Made by a program: the position numbers and the translations under genes. A stretch of 64,000 nt of DNA from an uncultured Caldilineaceae bacterium (GTDB lineage: Bacteria > Chloroflexota > Anaerolineae > Caldilineales > Caldilineaceae): the NCBI GenBank assembly GCA_951812725.1, contig OX638330.1, forward strand, positions 1 to 64,000, given 5' to 3'. Below, one piece after another: positions 8,901 through 16,807 of the stretch. Every line of letters starts with the position of its first letter. The stretch's first letter is position 1. Under the pieces are notes generated by a model that saw nothing but the letters and a program-made list of their open reading frames with translations, was not told the DNA's origin and did no database searches.

Positions 8901-11641
8901 ACTATGAACCCGGCATGACCGAAGCCGGCCGGCCCTCGGACCCAGATCTGACGGCGGAGGCGACCGGGCCAAAGACGATCAAACTCAAGTGGACCCCGCC
9001 GGCGGACAATGGCGGCAAGGAGGTCTTCGCCTACTATCTCCAGTATAGCAGCGATGACGGGACCACTTGGGAGTCCCTCGGGGGCACAACGAAGATGGTG
9101 GATGTCGACAATGATGCTACCTCTGACGAAGTCGAGGCCACCGAAGTATCATCGATTGAGTCCAGCTATACCCACAGCGGCGACGACCTCATGCCCGGTA
9201 TGGTGTACGACTACCGAATCTTCGCGCGGAACGACGAAGGCTTTTCCGGTACAACCGGCACACCTGGGACCATGGCCACTGAAGAAGATGTGATGACGAA
9301 GACCAGTGTACCTGGCGCGCCGAAGTGGCCACTAACTGCTGCTGGAGCGTTGGACACCACAACAGCAGGTACCATCGTGGCAACGTGGGTGGAGCCCGAC
9401 TCAATCGGCGGCTCGACTGTCACCATCGACAACTACCAGCTTGAGCGGTGGCACAAGGGTGACGCAGATTGGGAGCCCGTTGATTGCGATGGGACCACCG
9501 ATGGAGTACAGCCGTGTGGTGCGGTGTTGACGCATTCCGATATGAACGGCATCGCTGGCGGGACACAGTACTCCTACCGCGTGCGTGCATCGAACACCGA
9601 TAGCGAAGATTACGGCCCATGGTCGGAAGTGCGATCGGTCACGACTCCATCAGGCTCTCCAGGCAAACCTTCTCTGCTCGCGGTACCGATCGGACCGATG
9701 AAGGTTCAGCTTAGATGGGTGCCTCCGACGAATGACGGCGGCTCGGCAATCGACGAGTACCAGATCTACTTCCATGAAGACGGTACGTCCCCCCCTGCTA
9801 CAGGACTGGGGCCCGGGGATGACCTTGCGGCAGATCCTTCAGCAGATCCTACAGCAGATCCTGTTGTCCCGCCAACCTACGGGATACTGGACAAACTGGG
9901 CGGAACGAAGCGGGTCGCTGACGCCGAGGACTTCGGAGATAGCGTCCCGACCATGCTTAAACCCGGAACGGCGTACCACTTCTACATCCGCGCCGTGCAC
10001 AAGGCGAGTGCATCCGCCGACGATGTGCGAGGAGAATGGTCGGACCCCGCCATTGTAACGACGCCCCCCAACAAACCAGACCGGCCGCTGCTGCGTGCAA
10101 CCGGTCCGACCGCAAACTCAATCCAACTCACCTGGGGCAGTGTGGACGCCGATGGGGACGGTGTCTTCGACGGTGACACAACGGACAATGACGAGGATCC
10201 CAACACTGACATCTCCGGCGATGATTCAGATATTGATGGTAACGGATCGCCGATCTCCAGCTTCGAGCTTAGGCGCTGGGATGGCTCACAGTGGATAGTC
10301 GTTGACGCCGACCTGCCGGCACAGCCGCAGTTGTACATAAACAGGGGTCTCGCTTCCGGAAAGACCTATTACTACAGCATCCGTGCCAAGAACGGGGCCG
10401 GCTATAGTAAATGGTCGCTGGTCGCAGACGCGAAAACCACCGCCGGCAAGCCGGAAGCGCCGGTGTTGACCGCGACCCCGATGGCAGGCAAGATCCAGCT
10501 CACATGGACCAAGCCGCACAACGGCGGCTCCTCGATCACCGAGTACGAATTGCAGAGCGCGGAACTCTGTTGTTCCGCTGACAATTGGACTGACGTTGAC
10601 TTCGATCCCGCGGGCACGATGCCCTCCGACGCCATGTCGGCTCAGTTCCTCGAATCGAGGATGTACGACCACAGCGTGGACGCCGGCCAGACGATGTACT
10701 ACCGCATCAGAGCGATGAATGCGAGCGGTAACAGCAGTTGGTCGCAAATCGTAAACGCCACCACCCCCGCCGGTAAGCCGGCAGCGCCGGTTCTGACCGC
10801 CGTCAAAGACGGGGCGACCACGATCCGGCTCACGTGGCCGAAACCGAAGGACGGTGGCTCGCCCATCACCGGCTACAAGATCGAGGAATGGGACCGCTCC
10901 AGCGCAATGTGGAATGTTCTCGCGAATCTGGGGCCGGGCGCAACCTCTTACCCCCATGCCGTTGAACCTGGCTCGACGCACTACTATCGCATCTCCGCGA
11001 TGAATGACGTCGACTCTGGCCCACCGTCGAATGTCGCCTATGCGACCACCGACGCGGCCACGCCGGGGGCGCCGCTGGATCTGACCCGGACCGTGATGGG
11101 AGACAAGGTCAGGCTCACGTGGAAGGCGCCGAACGACGGTGGTTCGCCAATCACCGAATACCAGCTCGAATACCGCATGGTGGTGAACCGCACCCCGGGA
11201 TTGTGGATGGAAGTAGCCCGGTCAACATCGGTGGCGCCAACCCATACCGCATCCGAGCATGCACTTGGCTCTGGCAAGATGGCGGAATACCGTGTCCGTG
11301 CCATGAATGGGTCCGGCTACGGACCGTGGTCGGGGATCGTCTCCGCCACCACCGCCGCCAAAGCGCCAGCAAGACCGACCCTGATGGCGGAGGCAGGAAC
11401 AAGAGCGATCCTGCTCGAATGGACGGAGCCGGCCAACAATGGCTCTGCTATCACCGCCTACAAGATCCAGTATTGGGATAGGATTGCGAAGGAGTGGAAA
11501 CTCCTGACCACAAGGCCGGGGGCTGACCTGAACCACACACACCGCGTTGCGTCCGGCACGAGGCACTTCTACCGCCTTATCGCCGTAAACGCGATCGGTG
11601 ACAGCCCACCCTCCACGATCACTACGGTCAAGGCCAACTAG
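5909..11641 (+). CDS. Giant secreted fibronectin type III repeat protein
   Basis: 1910 residues. A signal peptide (residues 1-39, ending ALA-Q) is followed by about 19 FnIII modules and no enzymatic domain or C-terminal anchor. Typical module strings are WxAPxxNGGSxITxY and YYYRVRAxN. The early modules belong to the ELWRW / TYYYQ subtype shared with the three FnIII proteins at 27.7-39.4 kb. Two adjacent modules (279 bp each) are nearly identical. Acidic Ca-binding-like loops occur near residue 949 (DTNGDSRITDAD) and near 1413-1445 (DADGDGVFDGD). AGGAG precedes the ATG. FnIII arrays commonly mediate adhesion or act as spacers at the cell surface; that role is inferred. Two GC-rich hairpins follow the stop codon. 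Confidence 0.85.
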   Translation: MDRMTYKTRAVRTLSLLILVALLAALGPPTLTDSAALAQDDTPAPPVLTSSADTGNQVDLSWNAVTGADDYELWRWETAEGWSQVGGEITGTTYTDTSVEAGKTYYYQVSADGGATWSNRVSETVGSLDAPTLNASPPTSSMISLSWTAVTGAASYALWRFDTSWAQVGGAITATAYDDTDVAIGTTYYYQLRAISGSSEGAWSNRVTVTVPSTTPGAPQNLTATAGGGQVMLAWNPPADNGGSIITEYQYRYQMSGGEWMEEWTSTGMDRTATVSGLNLDTQYNFEVRAVNANGDGAAASASATTTATPGMPQNLSATAGDSQVTLSWGAPTENGGSAITGYAYRYQMSGGEWMNWVEVALNQTATVSGLDVATQYNFEVRASNANGDGAAASTSATTTATPGMPQNPSATAGDSQVTLSWGAPTENGGSAITGYAYRYQMSGGEWMNWVEVALNQTATVSGLDVATQYNFEVRASNANGDGAAASASATTTATPGMPQNFMATPGDAEVTLTWDAPESDGGSAITGYAFRYQMSGGEWMEWTPTGMTRTVTVTGLTNDTAHDFEVRASNANGDGNEVATATATPMSTVPAVPTGFGVTSTALTSITLGWPAVPGATGYEIQRRMSGDTDWTDLTGVSGMSHTDSGLTPATSYNYQIRATNVAGESGWSAMVTVSTDTPVAPDAPALTASPTSANTIRLTWSAPNNGGSAITVYRIDVSDDGSDGSWSMLASPAAAATSYDHDGLARLTEKHYRIRASNAYGDSAWSVAVSATTRAEAPRIPTSLVASATSDTMITISWIAPDDNGGSDITRYELQVSNNGSTGWSALGGSLTTPAYEHSSGLTAGTTKYYKVRAYNVAGAGAWSLVTSATTTGAVPKETDSDGGPTAPDLLTMVATTDTSTIPPTTPTTAIKITWGAATDTNYNDADTFRLERWDASANSWKRIGNDTNGDSRITDADTSLTVVDGYTDLGLKPNAAYYYRVQAKHETEDKWGSWDYEPGMTEAGRPSDPDLTAEATGPKTIKLKWTPPADNGGKEVFAYYLQYSSDDGTTWESLGGTTKMVDVDNDATSDEVEATEVSSIESSYTHSGDDLMPGMVYDYRIFARNDEGFSGTTGTPGTMATEEDVMTKTSVPGAPKWPLTAAGALDTTTAGTIVATWVEPDSIGGSTVTIDNYQLERWHKGDADWEPVDCDGTTDGVQPCGAVLTHSDMNGIAGGTQYSYRVRASNTDSEDYGPWSEVRSVTTPSGSPGKPSLLAVPIGPMKVQLRWVPPTNDGGSAIDEYQIYFHEDGTSPPATGLGPGDDLAADPSADPTADPVVPPTYGILDKLGGTKRVADAEDFGDSVPTMLKPGTAYHFYIRAVHKASASADDVRGEWSDPAIVTTPPNKPDRPLLRATGPTANSIQLTWGSVDADGDGVFDGDTTDNDEDPNTDISGDDSDIDGNGSPISSFELRRWDGSQWIVVDADLPAQPQLYINRGLASGKTYYYSIRAKNGAGYSKWSLVADAKTTAGKPEAPVLTATPMAGKIQLTWTKPHNGGSSITEYELQSAELCCSADNWTDVDFDPAGTMPSDAMSAQFLESRMYDHSVDAGQTMYYRIRAMNASGNSSWSQIVNATTPAGKPAAPVLTAVKDGATTIRLTWPKPKDGGSPITGYKIEEWDRSSAMWNVLANLGPGATSYPHAVEPGSTHYYRISAMNDVDSGPPSNVAYATTDAATPGAPLDLTRTVMGDKVRLTWKAPNDGGSPITEYQLEYRMVVNRTPGLWMEVARSTSVAPTHTASEHALGSGKMAEYRVRAMNGSGYGPWSGIVSATTAAKAPARPTLMAEAGTRAILLEWTEPANNGSAITAYKIQYWDRIAKEWKLLTTRPGADLNHTHRVASGTRHFYRLIAVNAIGDSPPSTITTVKAN
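6841..7398 (+). repeat. Tandem 279-bp FnIII module duplication
   Basis: Two consecutive 279-bp copies (anchor CATGCCGCAG at 6841, 7120 and 7399, the last opening a diverged module) differ by only a few bases. This is a recent in-frame duplication of one 93-residue FnIII domain. Confidence 0.9.
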
Positions 11642-11654
11642 ATGATCAATAGTT

Positions 11655-11716
11655 CCCCTGGGCGGTGCGCCGCCCAGGGGTCGGGAGGGGCTGCGGCTCC
11701 GGCCGCAGCCCCTCCC
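11655..11716 (+). terminator. Double GC-rich hairpin after the FnIII gene
   Basis: A perfect 11-bp stem with 4-nt loop (11655-11680, arm CCCCTGGGCGG) is followed by a perfect 14-bp stem with 6-nt loop (11683-11716, arm GGGAGGGGCTGCGG). No T-tract follows, so it may be a factor-assisted terminator or an mRNA stabiliser. Confidence 0.55.
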
Positions 11717-11944
11717 CCATAAGCAAAACTCGACCGCCGCCGCGGCCCTCACAGGCAACAGCGGCGGTCGTTTCGATTCCTCGGCCTCTCGCCTTTCCCT
11801 TTTCCCTTTCACCCTTTCCCGCCGTCTACCCCGCCTCCCCGCCCCCGCCCGCATCCCCGCCAATAAAGGCCCTCACAGCGCCCCCTGCCAGCGCCCGCCG
11901 CTCCCTGTCCCAACCCCCACCCGCCGCAGCCAGCTGCCGCTCAT

Positions 11945-12700
11945 CCCCGAACAAAAAGGTGTCCTCGTGCCCCTTCGCGGACAAAAAGGTGTTGCCGTTC
12001 TCGGCGCCTCTCCGCGTCCTCCGTGGACAAAAAAGCAGTTGCCGTTCTCCGTGTCCCTCCGTGCCCTCCGTGGACCAAAAAGCAGTTGCCGTTCTCCGTG
12101 CTCCTCCGCGCCCTCCGTGGACAAAAAGGTGTAAGCCCTTCTCCGCGCCCCTCCGCGTCCTCCGCGGACAAAAAGGTGTTCTTCGCGACCCTTCGCGTGA
12201 CTTCGCGGACAAAAAGGTGTTGCCCTTCTCCGCGCCCCTCCGCGTCCTCCGCGGACAAAAAGCAGTTGCCGTTCTCCGTGTTCCTCCGCGGCCCTCCGTG
12301 GACAAAAAGGTGTAAGCCCTTCTCCGCGCCCCTCCCCGTCCTCCGCGGACAAAAAGGTGTTGCCGTTCTCCGTGTTCCTCCGTGGCCCTCCGTGGACAAA
12401 AAGGTGTTGCCCTTCTCCGCGTCTCTCCGCGTCCTCCGCCGACAAAAAGCAGTTCCCCATAATCATCCCCATCCAATAATCCAAGAATCCCCGTCCTCCG
12501 CGGACAAAAAGGTGTTGCCGTTCTCCGTGTTCCTCCGTGGCCCTCCGTGGACAAAAGGGTGTTGCCCTTCTCCGCGCCCTCCGCGGACAATAAGCAGTTC
12601 CCCAAAATCATCCCCATCCAATTATCCAAGAATCCCCGTCCTCCGCGGACAAAAAGGTGTAAGCCGTACTCTGTAATCATCCCCATCCAAGAATCCGCAA
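11945..12700 (+). repeat. Intergenic repeat array 4
   Basis: About 755 bp mixing three hexamer variants: TCCGTG, TCCGCG and, near 12180-12215, TTCGCG. Units end in GGACAAAAAGGTGT or GGACAAAAAGCAGT. The 3' part switches to the CCAAAATCATCCCC unit. All copies point the same way. Confidence 0.9.
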
Positions 12701-12782
12701 ATCCCCGTCCCCCCGTCCTTCGCGTCTTCTCGTGTTAACGCAGTGTTACCGCGGAATCAAGGGAAATTGCGCGCAATTCACA

Positions 12783-12811
12783 TTGCCCCCTGGTCTTGCG
12801 CATGGTATACT
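12783..12811 (+). promoter_or_regulatory. Possible sigma-70-type promoter
   Basis: TTGCCC (12783-12788), 17-bp spacer, TATACT (12806-12811), just upstream of a perfect palindrome. Confidence 0.35.
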
Positions 12812-12835
12812 CCCTGTGCCACAGCAGTACAGATG

Positions 12836-12852
12836 TTTGACTGTCAGTCAAA
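12836..12852. promoter_or_regulatory. Palindromic operator-like site
   Basis: TTTGACT-GTC-AGTCAAA, a perfect 17-bp palindrome placed about 25 bp after the preceding -10 box, where a repressor would block early transcription. It has the size and symmetry of a TetR-type operator. No regulator gene is nearby. Confidence 0.4.
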
Positions 12853-12879
12853 TAGATAGACGGGGATCTGGGCGCCGCG

Positions 12880-12957
12880 ATGGCAATGAAGGAGTGCAGA
12901 GAATGCGATAAAGAGGTTCGAACAGAGCAGCCAGATCGCCCCGTTGCGGCCTCGTAG
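12880..12957 (+). pseudogene. Possible remnant of a small zinc-ribbon protein
   Basis: A 25-codon frame begins MAMKECRECDKEV and stops at TAG. The start resembles small zinc-ribbon proteins (KCxECGKEV...), but the second Cys pair is missing. It sits behind the palindrome and promoter above. Probably a decayed gene; evidence is thin. Confidence 0.25.
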
Positions 12958-13217
12958 TCGATATTGCAACCCCGGTTCTTGAGTTTTTGACCGAGTCTGC
13001 GAAGCAAGGTATGAGTGGACTTATGTCTGGAGAGAAGACTGAGAGACGTCTGTCGCTGCGGAACGCGGGGAGCGTCTAACGCACCTGTGAGGCGCCTATG
13101 AACGCGTGGCCGCAAAAGCTGATTTGGCCAATCTGAGGGCTTGTCTTATCTTGATCGTGGTCGGCTCCTATTTCACATTTGAACCCATCGTTCCTGAGTT
13201 CCTGAAAGGATAGTGCC

Positions 13218-13460
13218 ATGAGTAACAACGTGCCCGAAGGCGAGACCCGTTTGGACCGAATTGAACGCCATTTGGAAGCTATCGCTGAGGAGAACAGAAA
13301 GACTGCGAGATGGTTTTCCCAATGGAGAAAAGATTCCGCTGAACGGCAAAGGAAACTGGACCAGCAGATCGACAAGGTGTCAAAGGACATCGCTTTCCTG
13401 TACGCCGTCGTCAACGGTCACGTCCGCCAGTCTTCTCCCCCTGCCCATCAAACGGACTGA
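13218..13460 (+). CDS. Small coiled-coil protein
   Basis: 80 residues, not recognised. The middle (about 10-60) is a charged amphipathic helix rich in Arg, Lys, Glu and Gln (RLDRIERHLEAIAEENRK, then a DQQIDKVSKDIAFLY heptad stretch). No signal peptide or membrane segment. AAAGGA lies 8-9 bp before the ATG, which supports translation. It stands alone between repeat arrays 4 and 5. It could be a small structural or regulatory coiled coil; function unknown. Confidence 0.55.
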   Translation: MSNNVPEGETRLDRIERHLEAIAEENRKTARWFSQWRKDSAERQRKLDQQIDKVSKDIAFLYAVVNGHVRQSSPPAHQTD

Positions 13461-13559
13461 GCGCTGACACAGAAACAAGACACCTGTCCCTGACAAGGGA
13501 AACAAGCGTTTCGCGCCGCCGCCCAACGTCAGCAAGATCGACCGCATACGCCGTGCCGC

Positions 13560-14100
13560 CCCCCGCGATCATCCCCATCCAAAGATCCACAAATCCCAGT
13601 CCGCCCCTCCGTGCCCTCCGCGGACAAAAGGCAGTTCCCCCAAAATCATCTCCATCCAGTAATCCAAGAATCCCGTCAATAGTCCCCATCCAATATTCCA
13701 AGAATCCCCGTCCTCCGCGGACCAAAAAGCAGTTCCCAAAAATCATCCCCATCCAGTAATCCAAGAATCCCCGTCCTCCGCGGACAAAAAGGTGTTGCCG
13801 TTCTCCGTGTCCCTCCGTGCCCTCCGTGGACCAAAAAGGTGTTGCCGTTCTCCGTGTCCCTCCGTGCCCTCCGTGGACAAAAAAGGTGTTGCCGTTCTCC
13901 GTGTCCCTCCGTGTGTCTCCGTGGACAAAAAAGGTGTTGCCGTTCTCCGTGTCCCTCCGTGTGTCTCCGTGGACAAAAAGGCGTTGCCGTTCTCCGCGCC
14001 CCTCTGCGTCCTCCGCGGACAAAAAGAAGTTGCCGTCCTCCGCGCCCTCTGCGGACAAAAAGGTATTCTTCGCGACCCTTCGCGTGACTTCGCGGATCAA
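13560..14100 (+). repeat. Intergenic repeat array 5
   Basis: Starts with CCAAAATCATCTCC units, then four closely matching TCCGTG-type units ending in ACAAAAAAGGTGTTGCC, then TCCGCG, and closes with the TTCGCG triplet (14069-14095). It runs directly into the transposase relic. Confidence 0.9.
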
Positions 14101-14119
14101 TTGGTTTTGTCTATACTCA

Positions 14120-14385
14120 GCTGTTAACGAAAAACCCGCAACCGAGTGGGTGGGGAGTACATCAAGTGAAGTGTGCATACGAACGGGGTTGAGAGCGTCT
14201 GGTCGATCCTCAAACGGGGTTACCTGGCAGCGTACCGCCACCTCAGCCACAAGCGCCTGCACCGCTATCTGTACGAGTTTTCTGGCCGCTGGAACATCGG
14301 CCATGCGGCAGGCCCTGTTCGTCTGGATATTCTGCAGTGGACTTCGGTCGGAGTACGGCTGACCTGTGAGGAGTTGATCGAGTGA
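14120..14385 (+). pseudogene. IS1595-family (ISXO2-like) transposase relic
   Basis: Only the C-terminal end of the DDE transposase remains: VHTNGVESVWSILKRGY, HLSHKRLHRYLYEFSGRWN and a final RLTCEELIE, matching the conserved HTNxxExxWxxLKR and LHRYxxEFxxR signatures. Upstream, an EYIK segment in the same context is cut by TGA at 14167-14169, and the preceding frame is shifted. The N-terminal part and both element ends are missing, so it cannot be active. Confidence 0.75.
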
Positions 14386-14390
14386 GTGAA

Positions 14391-14645
14391 TTAGTCGGGA
14401 AGGTATTTGATGGCTGCTGCAATGAGGCTTTGGATCAGTGCTGCTGCGCTAATGACTATCCATAAGAATGATCCCCTTAGCTTCTCTATTTCAGTTCTTG
14501 TATCTCCTCTTATATTGGCTATTTCCGTCTTCACATTAGCTATCTCTGTTCTCACGCGTTCTATATCAGCTTCAGTTGCCATGTTTTCATAACGACCTGT
14601 TAGATAGGCAACTTGCTCAAGTACTGCTCTATCATCTGTTTCCAT
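14391..14645 (-). CDS. Small coiled-coil protein with C-terminal membrane helix
   Basis: 84 residues from the ATG (a GTG one codon upstream is possible). Residues about 5-55 are a helical region with the motif GRYENMATEADI followed by repeated EIAN heptads; residues about 60-78 are a hydrophobic helix (LWIVISAAALIQSLIAAA). The motif G-x-Y/S-E-x-x-AT-x-x-D is shared with the small proteins at 17734 and 19742, so the three form a family. The start ATG overlaps the TGA of the upstream zinc-ribbon gene (TGATG), implying translational coupling. Function unknown; an inner-membrane coiled-coil protein is inferred. Confidence 0.65.
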   Translation of the reverse strand: METDDRAVLEQVAYLTGRYENMATEADIERVRTEIANVKTEIANIRGDTRTEIEKLRGSFLWIVISAAALIQSLIAAAIKYLPD

Positions 14646-14881
14646 CACGCCTCCGATTCTTCATTAAGAAGGATTGAAACAAGATGTTCATTTTTGAATC
14701 CACATCTGGAGCAATAAGTTACAAACAGTGGCCCATAGTTGTGTTTTGGTATGAGAAAACGACCGTTGCCGCAACGATGACAATGTTTGTCGGCCCTCTT
14801 GCTCTTCAAAAAATCTTCTAAGACCTGCGTGTGGGCGTCCTTCCAATCTTCCTCTTTGTGTTCGTGTTCGGCAAGTGTCAT
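14645..14881 (-). CDS. Small zinc-ribbon protein
   Basis: 78 residues with two CxxC pairs, CHRC near residue 34 and CSRC near residue 57, separated by a short basic/aromatic stretch. This is the layout of a zinc ribbon. The N-terminus is acidic and helical (EHEHKEEDWKDAH). A GAGGAGG ribosome binding site precedes the ATG. Its stop overlaps the start of the next minus-strand gene, so the pair forms a two-gene operon. Zinc binding is inferred from the Cys pattern; partner (DNA, RNA or protein) unknown. Confidence 0.65.
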   Translation of the reverse strand: MTLAEHEHKEEDWKDAHTQVLEDFLKSKRADKHCHRCGNGRFLIPKHNYGPLFVTYCSRCGFKNEHLVSILLNEESEA

Positions 14882-15075
14882 ATTTGACCCTCCTCCTCTT
14901 ATGTTAACGGAATGTTACCACACAATCTGGGGACAGTGCGAATAAAGTATATTGACCCCGGGGCAATTGCATCTAATTGGGACAAAACCTCGTGAGCCTG
15001 CCTGAATCGGGTAGGGGCCCTTCGTGGCCTATTTTGGCGTCCGCATTTAGATGCGATTGCCTTGACTGACGCGAT

Positions 15076-15105
15076 TTGACATCCTCAGAAAAACTGTAGT
15101 ACAAT
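15076..15105 (+). promoter_or_regulatory. Sigma-70-type promoter
   Basis: TTGACA (15076-15081), 18-bp spacer, TACAAT (15100-15105). Reads towards the gene starting at 15351. A GCGGGCTT/AAGCCCGC hairpin lies in the leader at about 15133-15152. The rest of 14882-15350 holds no gene. Confidence 0.55.
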
Positions 15106-15350
15106 AGTTCTATCACTTTTTTCGTCCGTTTGCGGGCTTGCCGCAAAGCCCGCCTCTGCGCTTCTGCAGTCGAGCCGCCAAAGCGCCGCATGAAGAAAGA
15201 GCGCAAAGACAACCGCTGAGAAAGACCTGACCGCCATTGAACTGCCAGGTGCCGGATCACCGCACAACGGATGTCGCCGCCCGCCGCCGCCGTCGCGCTT
15301 TCCCGCCCCACGGTCAGACGGACCAGCCGTCCAAACAAAAGGAGAAGCAC

Positions 15351-16292
15351 GTGCCGAAAACCCGCTGCAAAAGTCTGAGGAGAGACGGACAGCCCTGCCA
15401 GGGTCTCGGCCAGCCGGACCTCGACGGCTACTGTATCGCCCACGCCGCCCCCGAAAAAGTTTGGGAATGGCGCTCCCGCGGCGGCAAAGCCTCCTCAACC
15501 GCCGCCCGCGCAGACAAGCGCATGCCCGAACGCCTGCGCACCGCCATCGATAAAGTCACCCAGGGCATGGACGATCTTCTCGAGGGCAAGATCGAGCCCG
15601 CCGCCCTCTCCGCAATCTCCCGCAGCGCCAAGGTGCTGGTCGACCTCTACCGCCTCGTCGATGAAGAAATGGAACTGATTCGCGGCGAGGAAGCCGCCGC
15701 CGCCGCAGCCCAGGTCGTCGGCGGCTCCGGTGTCCCCGACCTCCTCGACAAGGCCGACGCCATCGCCGCCTGGCAAAACCGGTACAGGATCGACTCCCTC
15801 GTCGCACAGGGCCTTGTAACACTGGAGTGTGTCGATGAGCGCAACAAGGACGCAGCCCCCGTGCCCGTCCTGACCACCGCCGGCAGACAGCGCTTCCGCT
15901 ACCAGCGTCTCACCAAATACACACAGTACGAAGTCGACCAGTGGAGAGATATCGTCACGGATACCTCGCCCGCAGACGACCCGCTGTCCGGCGCGCTCTA
16001 TCATCTCCACTTTATCCGCACAGCCCTCGAAGAGGCCCTCACCGACTTCGTGCCCGATCCGGACCCGGTTTTGGACCCATTGACCGGCCAGCCCCTCAAC
16101 CGGCTGCCCGACGGAGTGAGCCCGGCCACCGGCCCCGTCGCCGGCCCCGACCGGTCCCGGCAGGCCGCCAAAGAGCTGCAGGATCTGCTTCTGCACGCCA
16201 ACCAGCTGAACCAGGAAGTTGAACGCCTCTACGAAAAGAAGTTTGGCCGCCCCTTCGCCATTCGGCTCGAGCTGGAGGACGAGGACGAATAA
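15351..16292 (+). CDS. Cys/His-motif protein of unknown function, terminase-associated type
   Basis: 313 residues from a GTG start chosen because AAAGGAG lies 6-7 bp upstream; the open frame extends further left but without a ribosome binding site. The N-terminus has a zinc-knuckle-like pattern Cys6-x9-Cys16-x11-Cys28-x2-His31 (TRCKSLRRDGQPC...YCIAH), then a basic GGKASS segment and helical regions (about 45-110). The middle and C-terminal parts are not recognised. Similar short Cys/His N-termini occur in Chloroflexota proteins found near phage terminase-like genes; this is recollection, not a search. DNA binding is plausible. It has its own promoter and no obvious operon partner. Confidence 0.6.
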   Translation: MPKTRCKSLRRDGQPCQGLGQPDLDGYCIAHAAPEKVWEWRSRGGKASSTAARADKRMPERLRTAIDKVTQGMDDLLEGKIEPAALSAISRSAKVLVDLYRLVDEEMELIRGEEAAAAAAQVVGGSGVPDLLDKADAIAAWQNRYRIDSLVAQGLVTLECVDERNKDAAPVPVLTTAGRQRFRYQRLTKYTQYEVDQWRDIVTDTSPADDPLSGALYHLHFIRTALEEALTDFVPDPDPVLDPLTGQPLNRLPDGVSPATGPVAGPDRSRQAAKELQDLLLHANQLNQEVERLYEKKFGRPFAIRLELEDEDE

Positions 16293-16739
16293 ATGTCGGC
16301 AAACTTCGCCCCGTTCGATCCCTTCACCCGTTCTCCACACGCGCAAGCAGTCCTCTCTGGAAGCCAGCTTTCCAATAAATAATATATCATTATCTGTTCC
16401 AGATGCGCTGCCCCCATCTGCCCTGCTGAACCGGAATTTTTTTTCCCCGATCTCTCGTAAACTCTCGTACATCTCTCGTACATCTCTCGTACGAGCGTCC
16501 GCCGTGCCCCCGCCCCACCACACCCCGCAAAAGTCAACCGAACCCAAAAACCGCCGTTCCTTCTCCGCGCCCCCTCCGCCGAAAAAAGGCCTCAGGTGTT
16601 CTCCGCAACTGTCCCCATCCACTAATCCAACAATCCCAGTTCACAAATCCCTATCCCCCGCAAAAGGATACTTGTCCCAAAAACCCGAATAGTGATAACA
16701 TGAAGTCCATGGAGATTCGGAAGCGTCTTAGCTTGAAAA
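16293..16739. other. Gene-free spacer with short repeats
   Basis: No gene supported. It contains the CTCTCGTA repeat cluster (16452-16495) and a worn single unit of the intergenic repeat family (about 16558-16650). Confidence 0.5.
16452..16495 (+). promoter_or_regulatory. CTCTCGTA direct repeats ending in a palindrome
   Basis: CTCTCGTA occurs at 16452, 16462, 16473 and 16484 (spacing 10-11 bp, one helical turn). The last copy merges into the palindrome CTCGTACGAG (16486-16495). This looks like a multimeric protein-binding site. Confidence 0.4.
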
Positions 16740-16752
16740 CGCATCTCGTGTA
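16740..16752 (+). repeat. Left inverted repeat of unit around paralog 2
   Basis: CGCATCTCGTGTA. Its inverted partner TACACGAGACGCG is at 17491-17503 (12 of 13 positions pair). The same pair brackets paralog 3. Confidence 0.6.
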
Positions 16753-16807
16753 ACCGTTTCGTCCGAGTAACGCTTGGACAGTAGACCAACAAAGGATGAA
16801 AACTGCC

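Noticed and set aside
11826..14304. Long minus-strand ORFs over arrays 4 and 5
   Set aside because: Composed of repeated low-complexity strings such as HGGTRRTATPF; the known pattern of spurious proteins from CCGYGG repeats.
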